A DNA stretch of 64,000 bases, from the NCBI RefSeq assembly GCF_001542915.1, contig NZ_LNNH01000025.1, positions 27,207 through 91,206 on the forward strand. Reading direction: 5' to 3'. The position numbers and the translations under genes were made by a program. Positions 1 through 7,389 of the stretch are shown piece by piece; the first letter of the stretch is position 1; each line of letters starts with the position of its first letter. Origin of the DNA: Peribacillus simplex. Its GTDB lineage: Bacteria > Bacillota > Bacilli > Bacillales > DSM-1321. The notes beneath the pieces are model-generated. The model ran no database searches, was not told the DNA's origin, and was given only the letters and a program-made list of their open reading frames with translations.

Positions 1-20
1 ACTATCAACACATTGCTGTG

Positions 21-156
21 CTTTCTAGTATTATGTTGTTATTTAAAAGCCTTTGTTATAGGGTTTCCAACGATTAGATAATTATCAGAATGTTTTCTAG
101 TTATGTTGAATATTGCTCATTCCTACCAAGTATCCTACCAAAAACCTACCACGTTA
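21..156. other. Left prophage end: candidate integrase arm-type sites
   Basis: Non-coding stretch before the first phage gene. It holds CCTACCAA at 122-129 and 134-141 and a third partial copy (CCTACC) at 145-150, spaced 11-12 bases, preceded by TTTCTAG elements at about 22 and 94. The same block (TTTCTAG, then CCTACCAA twice at 12-base spacing) lies just after the integrase gene at 47,326-47,376, in the same orientation. Lambda-type integrases bind such repeated arm sites on both sides of attP, so this is read as one attachment arm. The crossover core itself could not be identified and may lie left of base 1. Confidence 0.45.
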
Positions 157-208
157 CTGACTTTTAATTAATGCAATACTATCATGTCAAAATAAAAAGA
201 ACAAGGAA

Positions 209-403
209 CTAATTCCCCTGTTCTCCATCTAACCATTTAAAAAAAGTAATTTTAGATACCTTGTATATCCTTCCGATTTTGACTACGTGAAAGGGAGGTT
301 TATTGAATAATTCATAAGTCTGGCTTCGTCCTATCCCTAAAATCTCTTGTACGTGTTTTGGCTCAAGTGCTTCCGGTAGGCTATCCCTGTCTAATGCTGC
401 CAT
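209..403 (-). CDS. Excisionase-like helix-turn-helix protein
   Basis: A 64-residue basic protein with the MerR/excisionase type of helix-turn-helix. It has an LEPKHVQEILGIGRSQTYEL segment (HTH about residues 14-32), then a KIGRIYKV wing and a final FFKWLDG helix, as in HTH_17/Xis-type proteins. Such proteins bind att DNA and direct the integrase toward excision, or act as small regulators. It is the last gene of the leftward early operon and lies beside the putative left attachment arm, which supports a recombination directionality role (inference). The ATG at 403 is preferred because GGGAGG sits 7 bases upstream; an ATG at 409 abuts that site. It begins just left of the stop of the next gene, so the two are closely coupled. 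Confidence 0.7.
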   Translation of the reverse strand: MAALDRDSLPEALEPKHVQEILGIGRSQTYELFNKPPFHVVKIGRIYKVSKITFFKWLDGEQGN

Positions 404-405
404 CC

Positions 406-858
406 TCATCCCTCCCTTCTAGTTATTACGGCTATATTCAGATTGAGCGCGAGCTTATAAAAAGCTTTCCAACGGATTTTTGTATATGTTCCTTCTGAAA
501 TGCTTGGTTGAAATTTAAAGCAGTACGTATTGTAATCGGTTAGATAATCCGAATCTTCTTGCATGTATCTTTCTTCAATCAGGAACTTTTCCAACTTAGG
601 GAGGCGGCTTACCGCGCGTTCCAATCGTTCACAGAAGCTTTTTCTGTATGCCTGCTGTTCAGCATTGTAAATCGCAATAGAACCCGTTTGATCTCCAGTC
701 TGATTAGTAGGTCCGTGATATCTTACTTCTGCGCTTGCGGTGATTGATGCTTCTCTTTCTTCAAAAGTTAAGTATTTAAACAATCTATATTTCTCCAGCG
801 TTTCTTCAACAGCTTTCTGGGTTTCTTTTCTGTCTAATTCCGGCAATTCAAAGCTCAT
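406..858 (-). CDS. ArpU-family late transcription regulator
   Basis: A 150-residue protein with the ArpU-family pattern: an N-terminal helix ETQKAVEETLEKYR, a middle YHGPTNQTGDQTGSIAIYN stretch, and a C-terminal helix-turn-helix with TYTKIRWKAFYKLA. Members are phage regulators that switch on packaging, structural and lysis genes. Position fits: it ends the early operon, and in the circular phage the next leftward genes are HNH and terminase. The ATG at 858 is chosen because GGGGGAAG precedes it by a few bases; a TTG at 909 would add 17 residues with no ribosome site. The overlap with the excisionase-like gene suggests coupling. Confidence 0.8.
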   Translation of the reverse strand: MSFELPELDRKETQKAVEETLEKYRLFKYLTFEEREASITASAEVRYHGPTNQTGDQTGSIAIYNAEQQAYRKSFCERLERAVSRLPKLEKFLIEERYMQEDSDYLTDYNTYCFKFQPSISEGTYTKIRWKAFYKLALNLNIAVITRREG

Positions 859-914
859 CTTCTTCCCCCATTTTCCAAAGAGGTTCCCTGGACTGGAGCC
901 CAGGGCCAAACTAA

Positions 915-1448
915 TTATTCTAAAGAATCGTCATCACTAAGGGTAACCTGAGCAAACGGATCATCATTTTCCTCATCTTCGCTTTTGTCAGAGTCATCCT
1001 GATTATCAATCTCTTCATCCTGGGCCACATCATCCAAAGTCATCTGATTTGGGGAAACACTCGCGGTACCGTCTTTCTCAATCTTGTATTCGACTCCTTC
1101 ATGATCATCTTCATCATAGAAATCATCTACAGACATTTGAGACGGCTCCATAAGCAAGGTAACGCTTCTTCCAGCGTGCGGGTAAAGCTTGATTACCTTG
1201 TCATCAGAATCACCTTTGATATTAAACTTGAGGGTGGTTTTCTTGGAATCCTTTTGAACAGATACAAATTCAGCATTGAAAGTACCTGCTTTGCTTTCCT
1301 CAACATTAAGGATAACGATTGATCCAGCTAAACCGACAAGCTCCTGAGTGTTTGGCAGCTCATTACCTTGAACATGAAACTCCAGCACTTCCTTTTTGTC
1401 ATCCTTTTGCATTTTCTTAAATAGAACATTCAATGTAGTTTTAGTCAT
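915..1448 (-). CDS. Hypothetical phage protein with acidic tail
   Basis: 177 residues, no family recognised. The first two thirds look like beta-rich modules: two related segments (LNVLFKKMQKDDKKEVLEFHV and FVSVQKDSKKTTLKFNI) suggest an internal duplication. The last 50 residues are almost all Asp, Glu, Asn and Ser and are probably disordered. Such acidic tails occur in DNA mimics and in proteins that bind basic partners, but nothing here proves either role. Start supported by AAAAGGAG upstream. Part of the early operon. Confidence 0.75.
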   Translation of the reverse strand: MTKTTLNVLFKKMQKDDKKEVLEFHVQGNELPNTQELVGLAGSIVILNVEESKAGTFNAEFVSVQKDSKKTTLKFNIKGDSDDKVIKLYPHAGRSVTLLMEPSQMSVDDFYDEDDHEGVEYKIEKDGTASVSPNQMTLDDVAQDEEIDNQDDSDKSEDEENDDPFAQVTLSDDDSLE

Positions 1449-1500
1449 AAATCATTCTCCTTTTAATTTTAATATCATTTTACGCCCCCGTATAGATGTT

Positions 1501-1514
1501 TTACGAGGTCGTAA
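1501..1514. repeat. TTACGANNTCGTAA dyad, copy 1
   Basis: 14-base inverted repeat TTACGAGGTCGTAA in the 118-base gap upstream of the acidic-tail gene. The same dyad recurs at 4,215-4,228 and 11,314-11,327. This copy has the GG centre on the plus strand, opposite to the other two. Possible binding site of a phage regulator (inference). Confidence 0.6.
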
Positions 1515-1566
1515 TAATTTTCACGTACTTTTACCCTCCAAGAAGACAAAACCCTTCTATGGACAT

Positions 1567-1875
1567 TTAAATGCGATTTTTATTGTATTTAAAATGATGA
1601 AGCTCTTTCATGGCTGTTTTGTGCTTAGCCTTTAAATCTGTATGAGCCTTTTTAAGTTCCTCATGTGTCTGAACATGCACCGACAACCTGGCCGCCTTGG
1701 AATTTGCTACACTGTAATTAGAATTGATTTTCTTAATGGTTTCCTTCTGGCTTTTCACTTTATTCGCCGTTTGGATATACGATCTTTGAATCTCATCCAG
1801 CAAAGGTTTTAATCGTTTTGTTGAAACTGTCTTTTGGTTTTCCACAATTCTGCGAAGCTCGGCTAGTTCTTTCAT
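1567..1875 (-). CDS. Hypothetical coiled-coil phage protein
   Basis: 102 residues, rich in Lys, Glu, Gln and Ala with heptad-like spacing over most of the length (roughly residues 1-95), so probably an extended coiled coil. No catalytic motif and no family recognised. Strong ribosome site (GGAAGGAG, 7 bases before ATG). Sits in the early operon between two other unassigned genes; a structural or scaffolding role in early infection is only a guess. Confidence 0.7.
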   Translation of the reverse strand: MKELAELRRIVENQKTVSTKRLKPLLDEIQRSYIQTANKVKSQKETIKKINSNYSVANSKAARLSVHVQTHEELKKAHTDLKAKHKTAMKELHHFKYNKNRI

Positions 1876-1910
1876 GAGATGGCTCCTTCCCTGTTTATTC
1901 GTACTGTTCC

Positions 1911-2171
1911 TTAACGGTATCTTTTTTGAATATGAAAATATTTGTTTGGAGTTCCGATATATAGACCACCATTATTCCTTTCAAAATAGAAATACGGTTG
2001 TCGAATAAACCAGTGAAAATAACACCATTTTCTATTAGGTCTAATGCTAAACCTATGATTCTTGACAACTTTACCCTCATGCCAAAACATTACTTTTTCA
2101 TGTTGCTTAAAGAATAAAATCTTTTTAGCTAACTTGTAAACTGTGTGTCCTTTATGTTTGTATATATCCAT
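1911..2171 (-). CDS. Hypothetical small basic phage protein
   Basis: 86 residues, basic and rich in aromatic residues (Tyr, Phe, Trp, His), for example KWCYFHWF near the middle. No family recognised. The frame is chosen over an overlapping 61-residue frame (1,895-2,080) because AAAGGAGA stands 6 bases before this ATG, while the other frame has no ribosome site. The gap to the next upstream stop is about 30 bases, so it is in the same operon. Confidence 0.6.
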   Translation of the reverse strand: MDIYKHKGHTVYKLAKKILFFKQHEKVMFWHEGKVVKNHRFSIRPNRKWCYFHWFIRQPYFYFERNNGGLYIGTPNKYFHIQKRYR

Positions 2172-2202
2172 TTCCGTCTCCTTTCTATCGCACCGTTTGT
2201 GT

Positions 2203-2364
2203 CTACACTGCGGCTTTTTGCATCTTAGCGAACCAGCAGCCGTTTGGAAACATGGTAAGTGGATGCAGGAGTTTAAAACCCCTTTTCTCCAAATCCTTTA
2301 TCGCTTCCTCGGCCTCAACTTTATTGCGCCGCCGGACAACAACCGGCCGGAATTCTCTGGCCAT
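2203..2364 (-). CDS. Small hypothetical phage protein (53 aa), translationally coupled
   Basis: A 53-residue frame starting MAREFRPVVV and ending WFAKMQKAAV. Its ATG overlaps the TAA of the dUTPase gene by one base (TAATG), the coupling pattern used by many neighbours here. The sequence begins with a beta-strand of Val, then a predicted helix (KVEAEEAIKDLEKRGFKLL), then a PNGCWFAKM strand, which suggests a compact beta-alpha-beta fold. No family named. Confidence rests on the coupling, continuity of the operon and normal composition. Confidence 0.6.
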   Translation of the reverse strand: MAREFRPVVVRRRNKVEAEEAIKDLEKRGFKLLHPLTMFPNGCWFAKMQKAAV

Positions 2365-2891
2365 TAATATCCTTCTTCCTGACGTTTCAAGTTGATCGCA
2401 TTTTTCTTAAAATAAGCAGCTTCGATTTGTTCATAATCCAATCCAAGGAGTATTCCAAGAGTTATCAGATTGGTAAGTAAACCGTTGTATTCTGAAAGGA
2501 CTGCGTTTTTCCTGGCGTAATGGTAATTAATATTTACTTCGAGATCGCTGATTGAAAGAAAAACCTGGTTGAGCATTTTGGTGATGTTCTTCCTTGCTCT
2601 ATACGGAATCAATATTTCTTCGACTTTTGCCTCAGATTCAATTCCAAGCTCCAAGGCAAGTTCTAGAGTAAACGAAATGCAATCTGCATACTCTTCAAGA
2701 AGTTTAGTTATTCTTGGCGTTCTGTCCTTACTCCAATGCTTCCAAGAGCGTTGTTCATTGGCCAATTCACCCAACTCAACCCGTAATGCTAAAATTAAAT
2801 TTTGGATAAGATCCTGACCTTCCAAAGCATTAGTCTCGATAATTTTCTTGCGAACCACCTTTTGAGCTTCAAATAATTTTGTTAGATTCAT
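2364..2891 (-). CDS. Dimeric all-alpha dUTP diphosphatase (dUTPase_2/MazG-like)
   Basis: Hydrolyses dUTP to dUMP and pyrophosphate, keeping uracil out of phage DNA. The 175-residue protein has the all-alpha NTP pyrophosphatase signature: LRVELGELANEQRSWKHW (paired Glu residues for Mg2+, about residues 36-53), then EEYADCISFTLELA (Glu and Asp of the second metal helix, about residues 66-79). Length fits the dimeric dUTPase family. The 5' end overlaps the DUF3310 gene by 23 bases and the 3' end overlaps the next small gene by one base, all in the early nucleotide/replication operon. Confidence 0.85.
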   Translation of the reverse strand: MNLTKLFEAQKVVRKKIIETNALEGQDLIQNLILALRVELGELANEQRSWKHWSKDRTPRITKLLEEYADCISFTLELALELGIESEAKVEEILIPYRARKNITKMLNQVFLSISDLEVNINYHYARKNAVLSEYNGLLTNLITLGILLGLDYEQIEAAYFKKNAINLKRQEEGY

Positions 2892-3177
2892 ATAACACGA
2901 CTCCCATCATTAAATCCTTTTCAAGTTCAATTAATTTCTGGAGGTAAAATTCCGCCTTTTCCAAATCCTCTACACCGTTTTTGTCCTGATAACGAGTCAC
3001 GTATTTCAAAACATTTATCCGATAGAACCCCCTCAATTCATCTTTAGAGAATTGAGCTTCACAGAAACCAATCACATCAATACCGTTCTTGTGATAATGG
3101 TCTGGTTTGTTTATAACATCTTCAGCAGTCTGAGGAGTATCACCGGATTTTAATGCCTTTTTCTCTAAATCATCCAT
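2869..3177 (-). CDS. DUF3310-domain phage protein
   Basis: 102 residues. Residues about 24-90 match the DUF3310 pattern: INKPDHYHKNGIDVIGF, then FYRINVLKYVTRYQDKNG, then EDLEKAEFYLQKLIELE. The family is common in phages next to dUTPase and other nucleotide genes; it resembles small NTP-pyrophosphatase-like helical proteins, but its biochemical role is not settled. The start is followed by a GGGTGAAT-type ribosome site. The 3' end overlaps the dUTPase start by 23 bases. Confidence 0.8.
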   Translation of the reverse strand: MDDLEKKALKSGDTPQTAEDVINKPDHYHKNGIDVIGFCEAQFSKDELRGFYRINVLKYVTRYQDKNGVEDLEKAEFYLQKLIELEKDLMMGVVLYESNKII

Positions 3178-3183
3178 GTGGAT

Positions 3184-3306
3184 TCACCCTTTTCTTTCTT
3201 CTAGAACACCAGACTGAACAAAGATGTTTCTGAATGCGCGATTCAAGCGATCCTTCTTTCTTTTGGCTAGAGACTTTTTCATCCGACGTTTTTGTTTATC
3301 CGTCAT
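3184..3306 (-). CDS. Very basic 40-aa phage protein
   Basis: A 40-residue frame, MTDKQKRRMKKSLAKRKKDR onward, whose ATG overlaps the TGA of the RuvC-like gene (ATGA). More than a third of the residues are Lys or Arg, so nucleic-acid binding is likely. The tight coupling and an uninterrupted operon on both sides make it a probable real gene although it is short. No family recognised. Confidence 0.55.
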   Translation of the reverse strand: MTDKQKRRMKKSLAKRKKDRLNRAFRNIFVQSGVLEERKG

Positions 3307-3884
3307 ACTTTAGCCACCTTCTTTTTCTTTTTAGGCTTGGTAACTGGATTTAAGATGGCATCTATAACTTCATGTTGGTAATTAGGTTTAGCATTAGAAA
3401 TATTTCCTGACCACCATATTGATTTAGCTATTTCAGCAAGGATATATGCGTCAACCACGTTGTCACTTGCATGCACAAAGCCGAAATGTTCTTCCACCGC
3501 CTTCATAACAGCAAGCTTTTTATCTTTACCTACTAGTCTTTTTTTGTGGCCAACCTCTCCAACCCAACCAGTGACATTAACGAACTTTTTAACAGCGTTA
3601 GGAGCTGCTTCATAATAACTTAGGTTCCTTCTGAACAAAGCGTTTCTAATACTTCCATGTATCCATCCTGCTTGTGCTGCACGTTGAGTGTCGAACGGGA
3701 CACCTTCAATGCAGATAACATCACCAGGTAAGACGTGGGCCATGATTTCATCAGTTAAGGTAACAATTCGTTTTGGATCTACTGAACCTAAACCTTTCAA
3801 TTCTTTCGCTTTCAAAACGATACCGCCCTGGTCCATTGCCACAAAACCAGTTTTAGTTGATGGATCAATTCCAACAAATCTCAT
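3303..3884 (-). CDS. RuvC-like Holliday junction resolvase
   Basis: 193 residues with the RNase H-like fold of RuvC: an initial beta strand with the first catalytic Asp (FVGIDPSTKTGFV, Asp7), the second acidic residue in ICIEGVPF (Glu about 60), and the paired C-terminal acids in ASDNVVDAYILAEI (about residues 140-153). It would cut four-way junctions made during phage recombination and debranch concatemers before packaging. The C-terminus is a Lys-rich tail. It belongs with the Bet-type annealing protein and SbcC-like ATPase upstream. Start supported by AAAGGGATGG. Confidence 0.85.
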   Translation of the reverse strand: MRFVGIDPSTKTGFVAMDQGGIVLKAKELKGLGSVDPKRIVTLTDEIMAHVLPGDVICIEGVPFDTQRAAQAGWIHGSIRNALFRRNLSYYEAAPNAVKKFVNVTGWVGEVGHKKRLVGKDKKLAVMKAVEEHFGFVHASDNVVDAYILAEIAKSIWWSGNISNAKPNYQHEVIDAILNPVTKPKKKKKVAKV

Positions 3885-3898
3885 GTAACCATCCCTTT

Positions 3899-4096
3899 CT
3901 AATTATCCCGACTCCATGAAATCTGTGGAGCTATTTTTAAATAATGAAGCCTGTACTCATAAAGCTTTTTATTCGGAGCTTTGTAATAAATGAGCGTTTC
4001 TTCTAAAATAAGTTGGTAATGGAATGCGCAAAGGGGAACAAGTCCCCACGTTTTTTTGCGGTTTTCAGTGCATTCCGGATACTCACATTTGTGCAT
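3899..4096 (-). CDS. Small putative zinc-binding phage protein
   Basis: 65 residues starting MHKCEYPECTENRKKTWGLV. Cys4 and Cys9, with the later LCAFH pair (Cys about 23, His 26), form a C-x4-C ... C-x2-H arrangement that could bind one zinc ion. The rest is a Tyr-rich helix. The ATG at 4,096 has AAAGGAG 9 bases upstream; the longer frame to 4,135 lacks such a site. The start lies inside the preceding small gene. Function unknown. Confidence 0.65.
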   Translation of the reverse strand: MHKCEYPECTENRKKTWGLVPLCAFHYQLILEETLIYYKAPNKKLYEYRLHYLKIAPQISWSRDN

Positions 4097-4211
4097 TCCG
4101 TTTTCTCCTTTCTTGCAATTCTTTAGCTGCTGCATACCTGACTTTTAATCTAATATTGTTATCCATGGCTATTTGATAGAGTTGATGATTAGTAGCCTGA
4201 TTTAAATTCAT
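4083..4211 (-). CDS. Small hypothetical phage protein (42 aa)
   Basis: A 42-residue frame beginning MNLNQATNHQLYQIAMDNNI and ending in a basic helix rich in Arg, Lys and Glu. Its 3' end overlaps the following zinc-binding gene by 14 bases in another frame. Its 5' leader is the TTACGANNTCGTAA dyad, whose GAGGT half may serve as ribosome site. It looks like a short DNA-binding or regulatory helix bundle; no family recognised. Without it the operon would have a 120-base gap here. Confidence 0.5.
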   Translation of the reverse strand: MNLNQATNHQLYQIAMDNNIRLKVRYAAAKELQERRKRNAQM

Positions 4212-4214
4212 ATT

Positions 4215-4228
4215 TTACGACCTCGTAA
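4215..4228. repeat. TTACGANNTCGTAA dyad, copy 2
   Basis: TTACGACCTCGTAA. On the minus strand it forms the last codons and the stop of the IDEAL-like gene (Thr-Arg-Ser-stop) and the leader of the following 42-residue gene. Copy 3 at 11,314 ends another gene in the same five residues, KLTRS. Confidence 0.6.
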
Positions 4229-4541
4229 GTTTTTGGTTAAAAAAAATGTCCTTTAGAAAAATAGGAATCCTTGCATGTAAATCATCGAACCATTGCTGAT
4301 CACCATAATGTAATGCCAAGTGAATGATTTCGTCGAAGTCTTCTTTCTCTAAGGCTAATTCTTTACATTCGTAAAGTTTATCAAGATCTATCCATAGATG
4401 ATTTTCCTTGCCTTCAAACTGAGTTCTTATACGACAGTTACCGTTTATCTCAGATATAGTTGTGATAAATCCAATGGAGTTATTTCTATGTGGTATCCTG
4501 ACCCAGTCACCAATTTCAAATAACAATTCATTTTCGCCCAT
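4215..4541 (-). CDS. IDEAL-domain-like phage protein
   Basis: 108 residues. The N-terminal half is a small beta-barrel-like segment (IGDWVRIPHRNNSIGFITTI) resembling KOW/SH3-type modules. The C-terminal half carries a segment like the IDEAL motif of Bacillus proteins (DEIIHLALHYGDQQWFDDL, about residues 70-90), which is thought to mediate protein contacts. The last residues KLTRS are encoded by the TTACGANNTCGTAA repeat. It lies 18 bases downstream of dnaB-like helicase. Function unknown. Confidence 0.6.
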   Translation of the reverse strand: MGENELLFEIGDWVRIPHRNNSIGFITTISEINGNCRIRTQFEGKENHLWIDLDKLYECKELALEKEDFDEIIHLALHYGDQQWFDDLHARIPIFLKDIFFNQKLTRS

Positions 4542-4559
4542 TGTTTTACCGTCCTCTCA

Positions 4560-5858
4560 CTATTTTTTAATCTGATCAGGTAGCTCTGTGAATTTTTGCT
4601 TCCAGTTTAAGAAAAGCAACTTAAACTCATTCACACCTATATCTCGACCCTTAGCAAAAGTTTGGTTAATGATTTTCCCCTGAGAGGTCCTTTCGTTTTC
4701 ACTCCAAAGGAACTCAACGACATCCGCATCCTGTTCAATGGAACTCGACTCCTTTAAATCCGCTAACACAGGCCTTCTTGGTATTCCACCTTTATCAGAA
4801 TCCCTGGTCATTTGTGATAGCATCATAAAGCAACAATTTAGTTCCATAGCTATTTGTTTTGCTTGACCTGTGACTCGTCCAATCGCGAGGGCCCTGGTAT
4901 CACCATTTGTCTGAGGGATATTCATGATTTGCAAATAGTCCACTACGATCATGGCAATCTTTCCGTGCTTCCTCTTAAACTGCTTGGCAGTAGCCTTGAT
5001 TTCATCGATCGTGACACCGGAGCTATCCTGCATAAAGATGGGCAGGTATTCGAAATTGTCATAAGCCATATCAACAAGCTTTTGCTCTTTTTGATTCAGG
5101 TCTTTCATTTTGATTCTTTGGAAAGGGATACCGGTTTCAGCTGATATCATCCGATCTTTTAAAGAATCTCTTTTCATTTCCTGACTCCAAATAAGCACGA
5201 CACCTTCTTTTTGTTTAGCGACCCCATTTATTCTTTGTAAGGCCAATGCGGTTTTTCCAACCGACGGTCTACCTGCACTAATGAATAGCCAACCTCTCCA
5301 TATTCCTTGAGCCCACTTGTCATATTCAGAAAATCCTGTCTTGATGAACTCGGCCGGCGTTTTCAAATGCTTGTAATATTCCTCTCTAGATTCTGAAAAA
5401 CTAAGCATCTTTGCATTATCAACTGGCCTTAATTCGGTCACCAGCTGCTCAACATAGGAAAAGAATTCTTCATCCGTTTCATAATCACTTCTGGACATAC
5501 CTTCAATGATTTGAGCTGTATTTTTAATCCTGCGTTCCATAGCCTTTGAACGGATCATTTCAGCATAGAATTTAACATTTGCAGTGGTGGGACAAGATGC
5601 AGCTAATTCAGATAGATACGGAACACCACCAATTTTTTCGATATTCCCAAATTTAACGTAAGCCTCAGTAACCGTTATAATATCCACAGGTTTTCCACGC
5701 TTTTCTAGGAATCTCATTACTTTATAGATTTCTTTATGCTTTGGAATTAGGAAATCCCGTTCTTCCAAAAAAGTAATTTCATCAAGTACATCCGGATCCA
5801 GGAAGACTGCACCTAAAACGGATTGTTCCGGAGCCATTTCAGTTCCAGTTGAAATCAT
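4560..5858 (-). CDS. DnaB-like replicative DNA helicase
   Basis: Hexameric helicase that unwinds the phage replication fork. 432 residues: an N-terminal DnaB domain (about 1-110: EQSVLGAVFLDPDVLDEI and the GGVPYLSELA loop), a linker, and a RecA-like motor domain with Walker A GRPSVGKT (about 203-210), Walker B VVDYLQIM, and the conserved Q/H loop and arginine finger area. Length is typical for phage DnaB. ATG at 5,858 is chosen because GAGGTGGAG precedes it by 6 bases; a GTG at 5,870 lies inside that ribosome site. The 5' end overlaps the replication protein O gene, a usual partner. Confidence 0.93.
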   Translation of the reverse strand: MISTGTEMAPEQSVLGAVFLDPDVLDEITFLEERDFLIPKHKEIYKVMRFLEKRGKPVDIITVTEAYVKFGNIEKIGGVPYLSELAASCPTTANVKFYAEMIRSKAMERRIKNTAQIIEGMSRSDYETDEEFFSYVEQLVTELRPVDNAKMLSFSESREEYYKHLKTPAEFIKTGFSEYDKWAQGIWRGWLFISAGRPSVGKTALALQRINGVAKQKEGVVLIWSQEMKRDSLKDRMISAETGIPFQRIKMKDLNQKEQKLVDMAYDNFEYLPIFMQDSSGVTIDEIKATAKQFKRKHGKIAMIVVDYLQIMNIPQTNGDTRALAIGRVTGQAKQIAMELNCCFMMLSQMTRDSDKGGIPRRPVLADLKESSSIEQDADVVEFLWSENERTSQGKIINQTFAKGRDIGVNEFKLLFLNWKQKFTELPDQIKK

Positions 5859-6609
5859 TTGGATCTCCACCTCGAGCTACCCACTGTTGAAACTCAATAT
5901 CTTTATCGCGGGAATCGATTTGTTTTTTAGGCTGGGAAGGTTTCTTTTGACTGGCCATTTGCATTGCTAATTTTGCAAATTGTTTTCTAAAAGTGGAAGC
6001 TGATAAAATATTTGTTCTCCAAAAATTATCAGTTACGACCCAATCCATAACGTCTTTGGCAAGACGTTTTTCAATCTTTTCAAGCTCCACCAGCTTCCTA
6101 AAATCATCTGCCCATGTTTGCAAATTTGCTCTGGCTATTAAATGCTCAATACCAGCTTCCTTGGCAACATTTTTAACAAGACCATGAAAGTAAACAGCCA
6201 TTTTGAAATAAGAATCGTCTTCTCCGTACACTTTTTTCATGGCTGCCTTTTTTTGTTTTTCCGGCTTAGGGATAGAAGCTGCAGGAGTCGTCGTTTCTTT
6301 AGAATCCCATTCATCGTAGTTTTTGTTCACACTCAATTTCCTCCCCCCTTTTGAATCTTCCACTACTTCAATGATTTTCTTTTTAATGAGTTGGTCCAAA
6401 GCGTTTTGCACTTGGCCTTTACTGGCTTCAATTTTTGATGCAATGTACGAAAGAGGCATGGTGTGCGCCGTTCGTCTAAAACCGTAGGTATAGCGCCATA
6501 CGGCCAAAACAATTCTAAACTGAGTACCATTTAAACTTAGCTTCATGATCTGTTCGAGTAATTCATTAGCAATTCTTGTGTATCCATTTTCAGTTTGTGG
6601 ATTTGCCAT
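5839..6609 (-). CDS. Phage replication protein O-like initiator/helicase loader
   Basis: 256 residues. The N-terminal 95 residues match the phage replication protein O domain: a winged helix with GTQFRIVLAVWRYTYGFRRT and a second helix around EASKGQVQNALDQLIKKKII. This part would recognise the origin. A Lys/Pro-rich linker follows, and a C-terminal DnaD-like segment (WRTNILSASTFRKQFAKL, about residues 197-214) probably contacts the helicase encoded just downstream (the two genes overlap by 20 bases). Together they form the replication initiation pair. The start has only a weak GGATGAAG site, so translation may depend on upstream genes. Confidence 0.85.
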   Translation of the reverse strand: MANPQTENGYTRIANELLEQIMKLSLNGTQFRIVLAVWRYTYGFRRTAHTMPLSYIASKIEASKGQVQNALDQLIKKKIIEVVEDSKGGRKLSVNKNYDEWDSKETTTPAASIPKPEKQKKAAMKKVYGEDDSYFKMAVYFHGLVKNVAKEAGIEHLIARANLQTWADDFRKLVELEKIEKRLAKDVMDWVVTDNFWRTNILSASTFRKQFAKLAMQMASQKKPSQPKKQIDSRDKDIEFQQWVARGGDPNDFNWN

Positions 6610-6642
6610 TTAGCTTCATCCGTTCTTTAATATCTTCAAGCG

Positions 6643-7380
6643 TCAAAACACCTCAATTTCATAATGTGTTCCAGCCTTTAATCCTTTCTTGCTTAGAGCT
6701 CTTATGGTCGTTAATTTCGCCAACTCCGTCATGTTGTTGCTACTGGATAAGTGAGTAAGGTAAATTTTTTCTCCAACACCCTTCACAAGCTTAGTAAGGG
6801 CCTCGGCTGTTTGTGCATTGCTTAAATGTCCAATGTCGGAAAGAATACGCGCCTTTACGCTGTTTGGATAAATAGAATGTTCTAGCATTGCAGGCTCATG
6901 GTTCGACTCTATGATAAAGAAATTGCTATATTTCATAGTCTCTATCATTTCAGAATCTACCTTTCCAGTATCCAAGCAAACAGAAACTTTATCCCCAACG
7001 TTATCCACAATCGCATATCCTAAAGGCTGAAAAGCATCATGATGAACTTTAAATGGCGTTACATCAAAACCACTTACTAACATGTTGCCAACAATTTCAT
7101 GCCACAATTCCTCATTTACTCCCTTAATGCTTTTCCATTCGCCTTTAGAAGCAAAAACAGGTATTTGATATTTATTTGCCAAAGTAATGCCTTTGACGTG
7201 ATCAGAATGTGCATGTGTTATTAAAATGGCATCTATGGAGTCGGGACGAATCCCGACCTCCAGCAGCCTTTTTTCAATCTTCGTTTTAGCGATTCCTACA
7301 TCTACTAAGATGGTATTTCCAGAGGACCGGACAGCAATTACGTTGCCGCCTGATCCACTAGCTAAAATATCAACCTTCAT
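6643..7380 (-). CDS. MBL-fold metallo-hydrolase
   Basis: 245 residues of the metallo-beta-lactamase fold, YycJ-like. Key metal ligands are THAHSDH (about residues 55-61), the later His and Asp in CLDTGKV (about 138-144), and His near YLTHLSSSNN (about 210). In many Gram-positive phages such a gene sits between the Bet/RecT annealing gene and the replication initiator, exactly as here, so a nuclease role in recombination is plausible but unproven. Ribosome site GAGGT precedes the ATG. The gap to the upstream gene is 9 bases. Confidence 0.85.
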   Translation of the reverse strand: MKVDILASGSGGNVIAVRSSGNTILVDVGIAKTKIEKRLLEVGIRPDSIDAILITHAHSDHVKGITLANKYQIPVFASKGEWKSIKGVNEELWHEIVGNMLVSGFDVTPFKVHHDAFQPLGYAIVDNVGDKVSVCLDTGKVDSEMIETMKYSNFFIIESNHEPAMLEHSIYPNSVKARILSDIGHLSNAQTAEALTKLVKGVGEKIYLTHLSSSNNMTELAKLTTIRALSKKGLKAGTHYEIEVF

Positions 7381-7389
7381 CTTTTTACC

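Noticed and set aside
21-44. 24-base direct repeat (22 of 24 identical) of 47,326-47,349 as the att core
   Set aside because: An integrase crossover core is normally identical in both ends; here two bases differ, and the same TTTCTAG element also occurs at 94. It fits arm-site repeats better than a core.
2143-2367. Plus-strand frame of 74 codons
   Set aside because: It is the shadow of minus-strand genes 1,911-2,171 and 2,203-2,364, which have ribosome sites or coupled starts.
6600-6655. 18-codon frame between replication protein O and MBL genes (TTG start, LEDIKERMKLNGKSTN)
   Set aside because: Too short, overlapping, non-ATG start, no second line of evidence.
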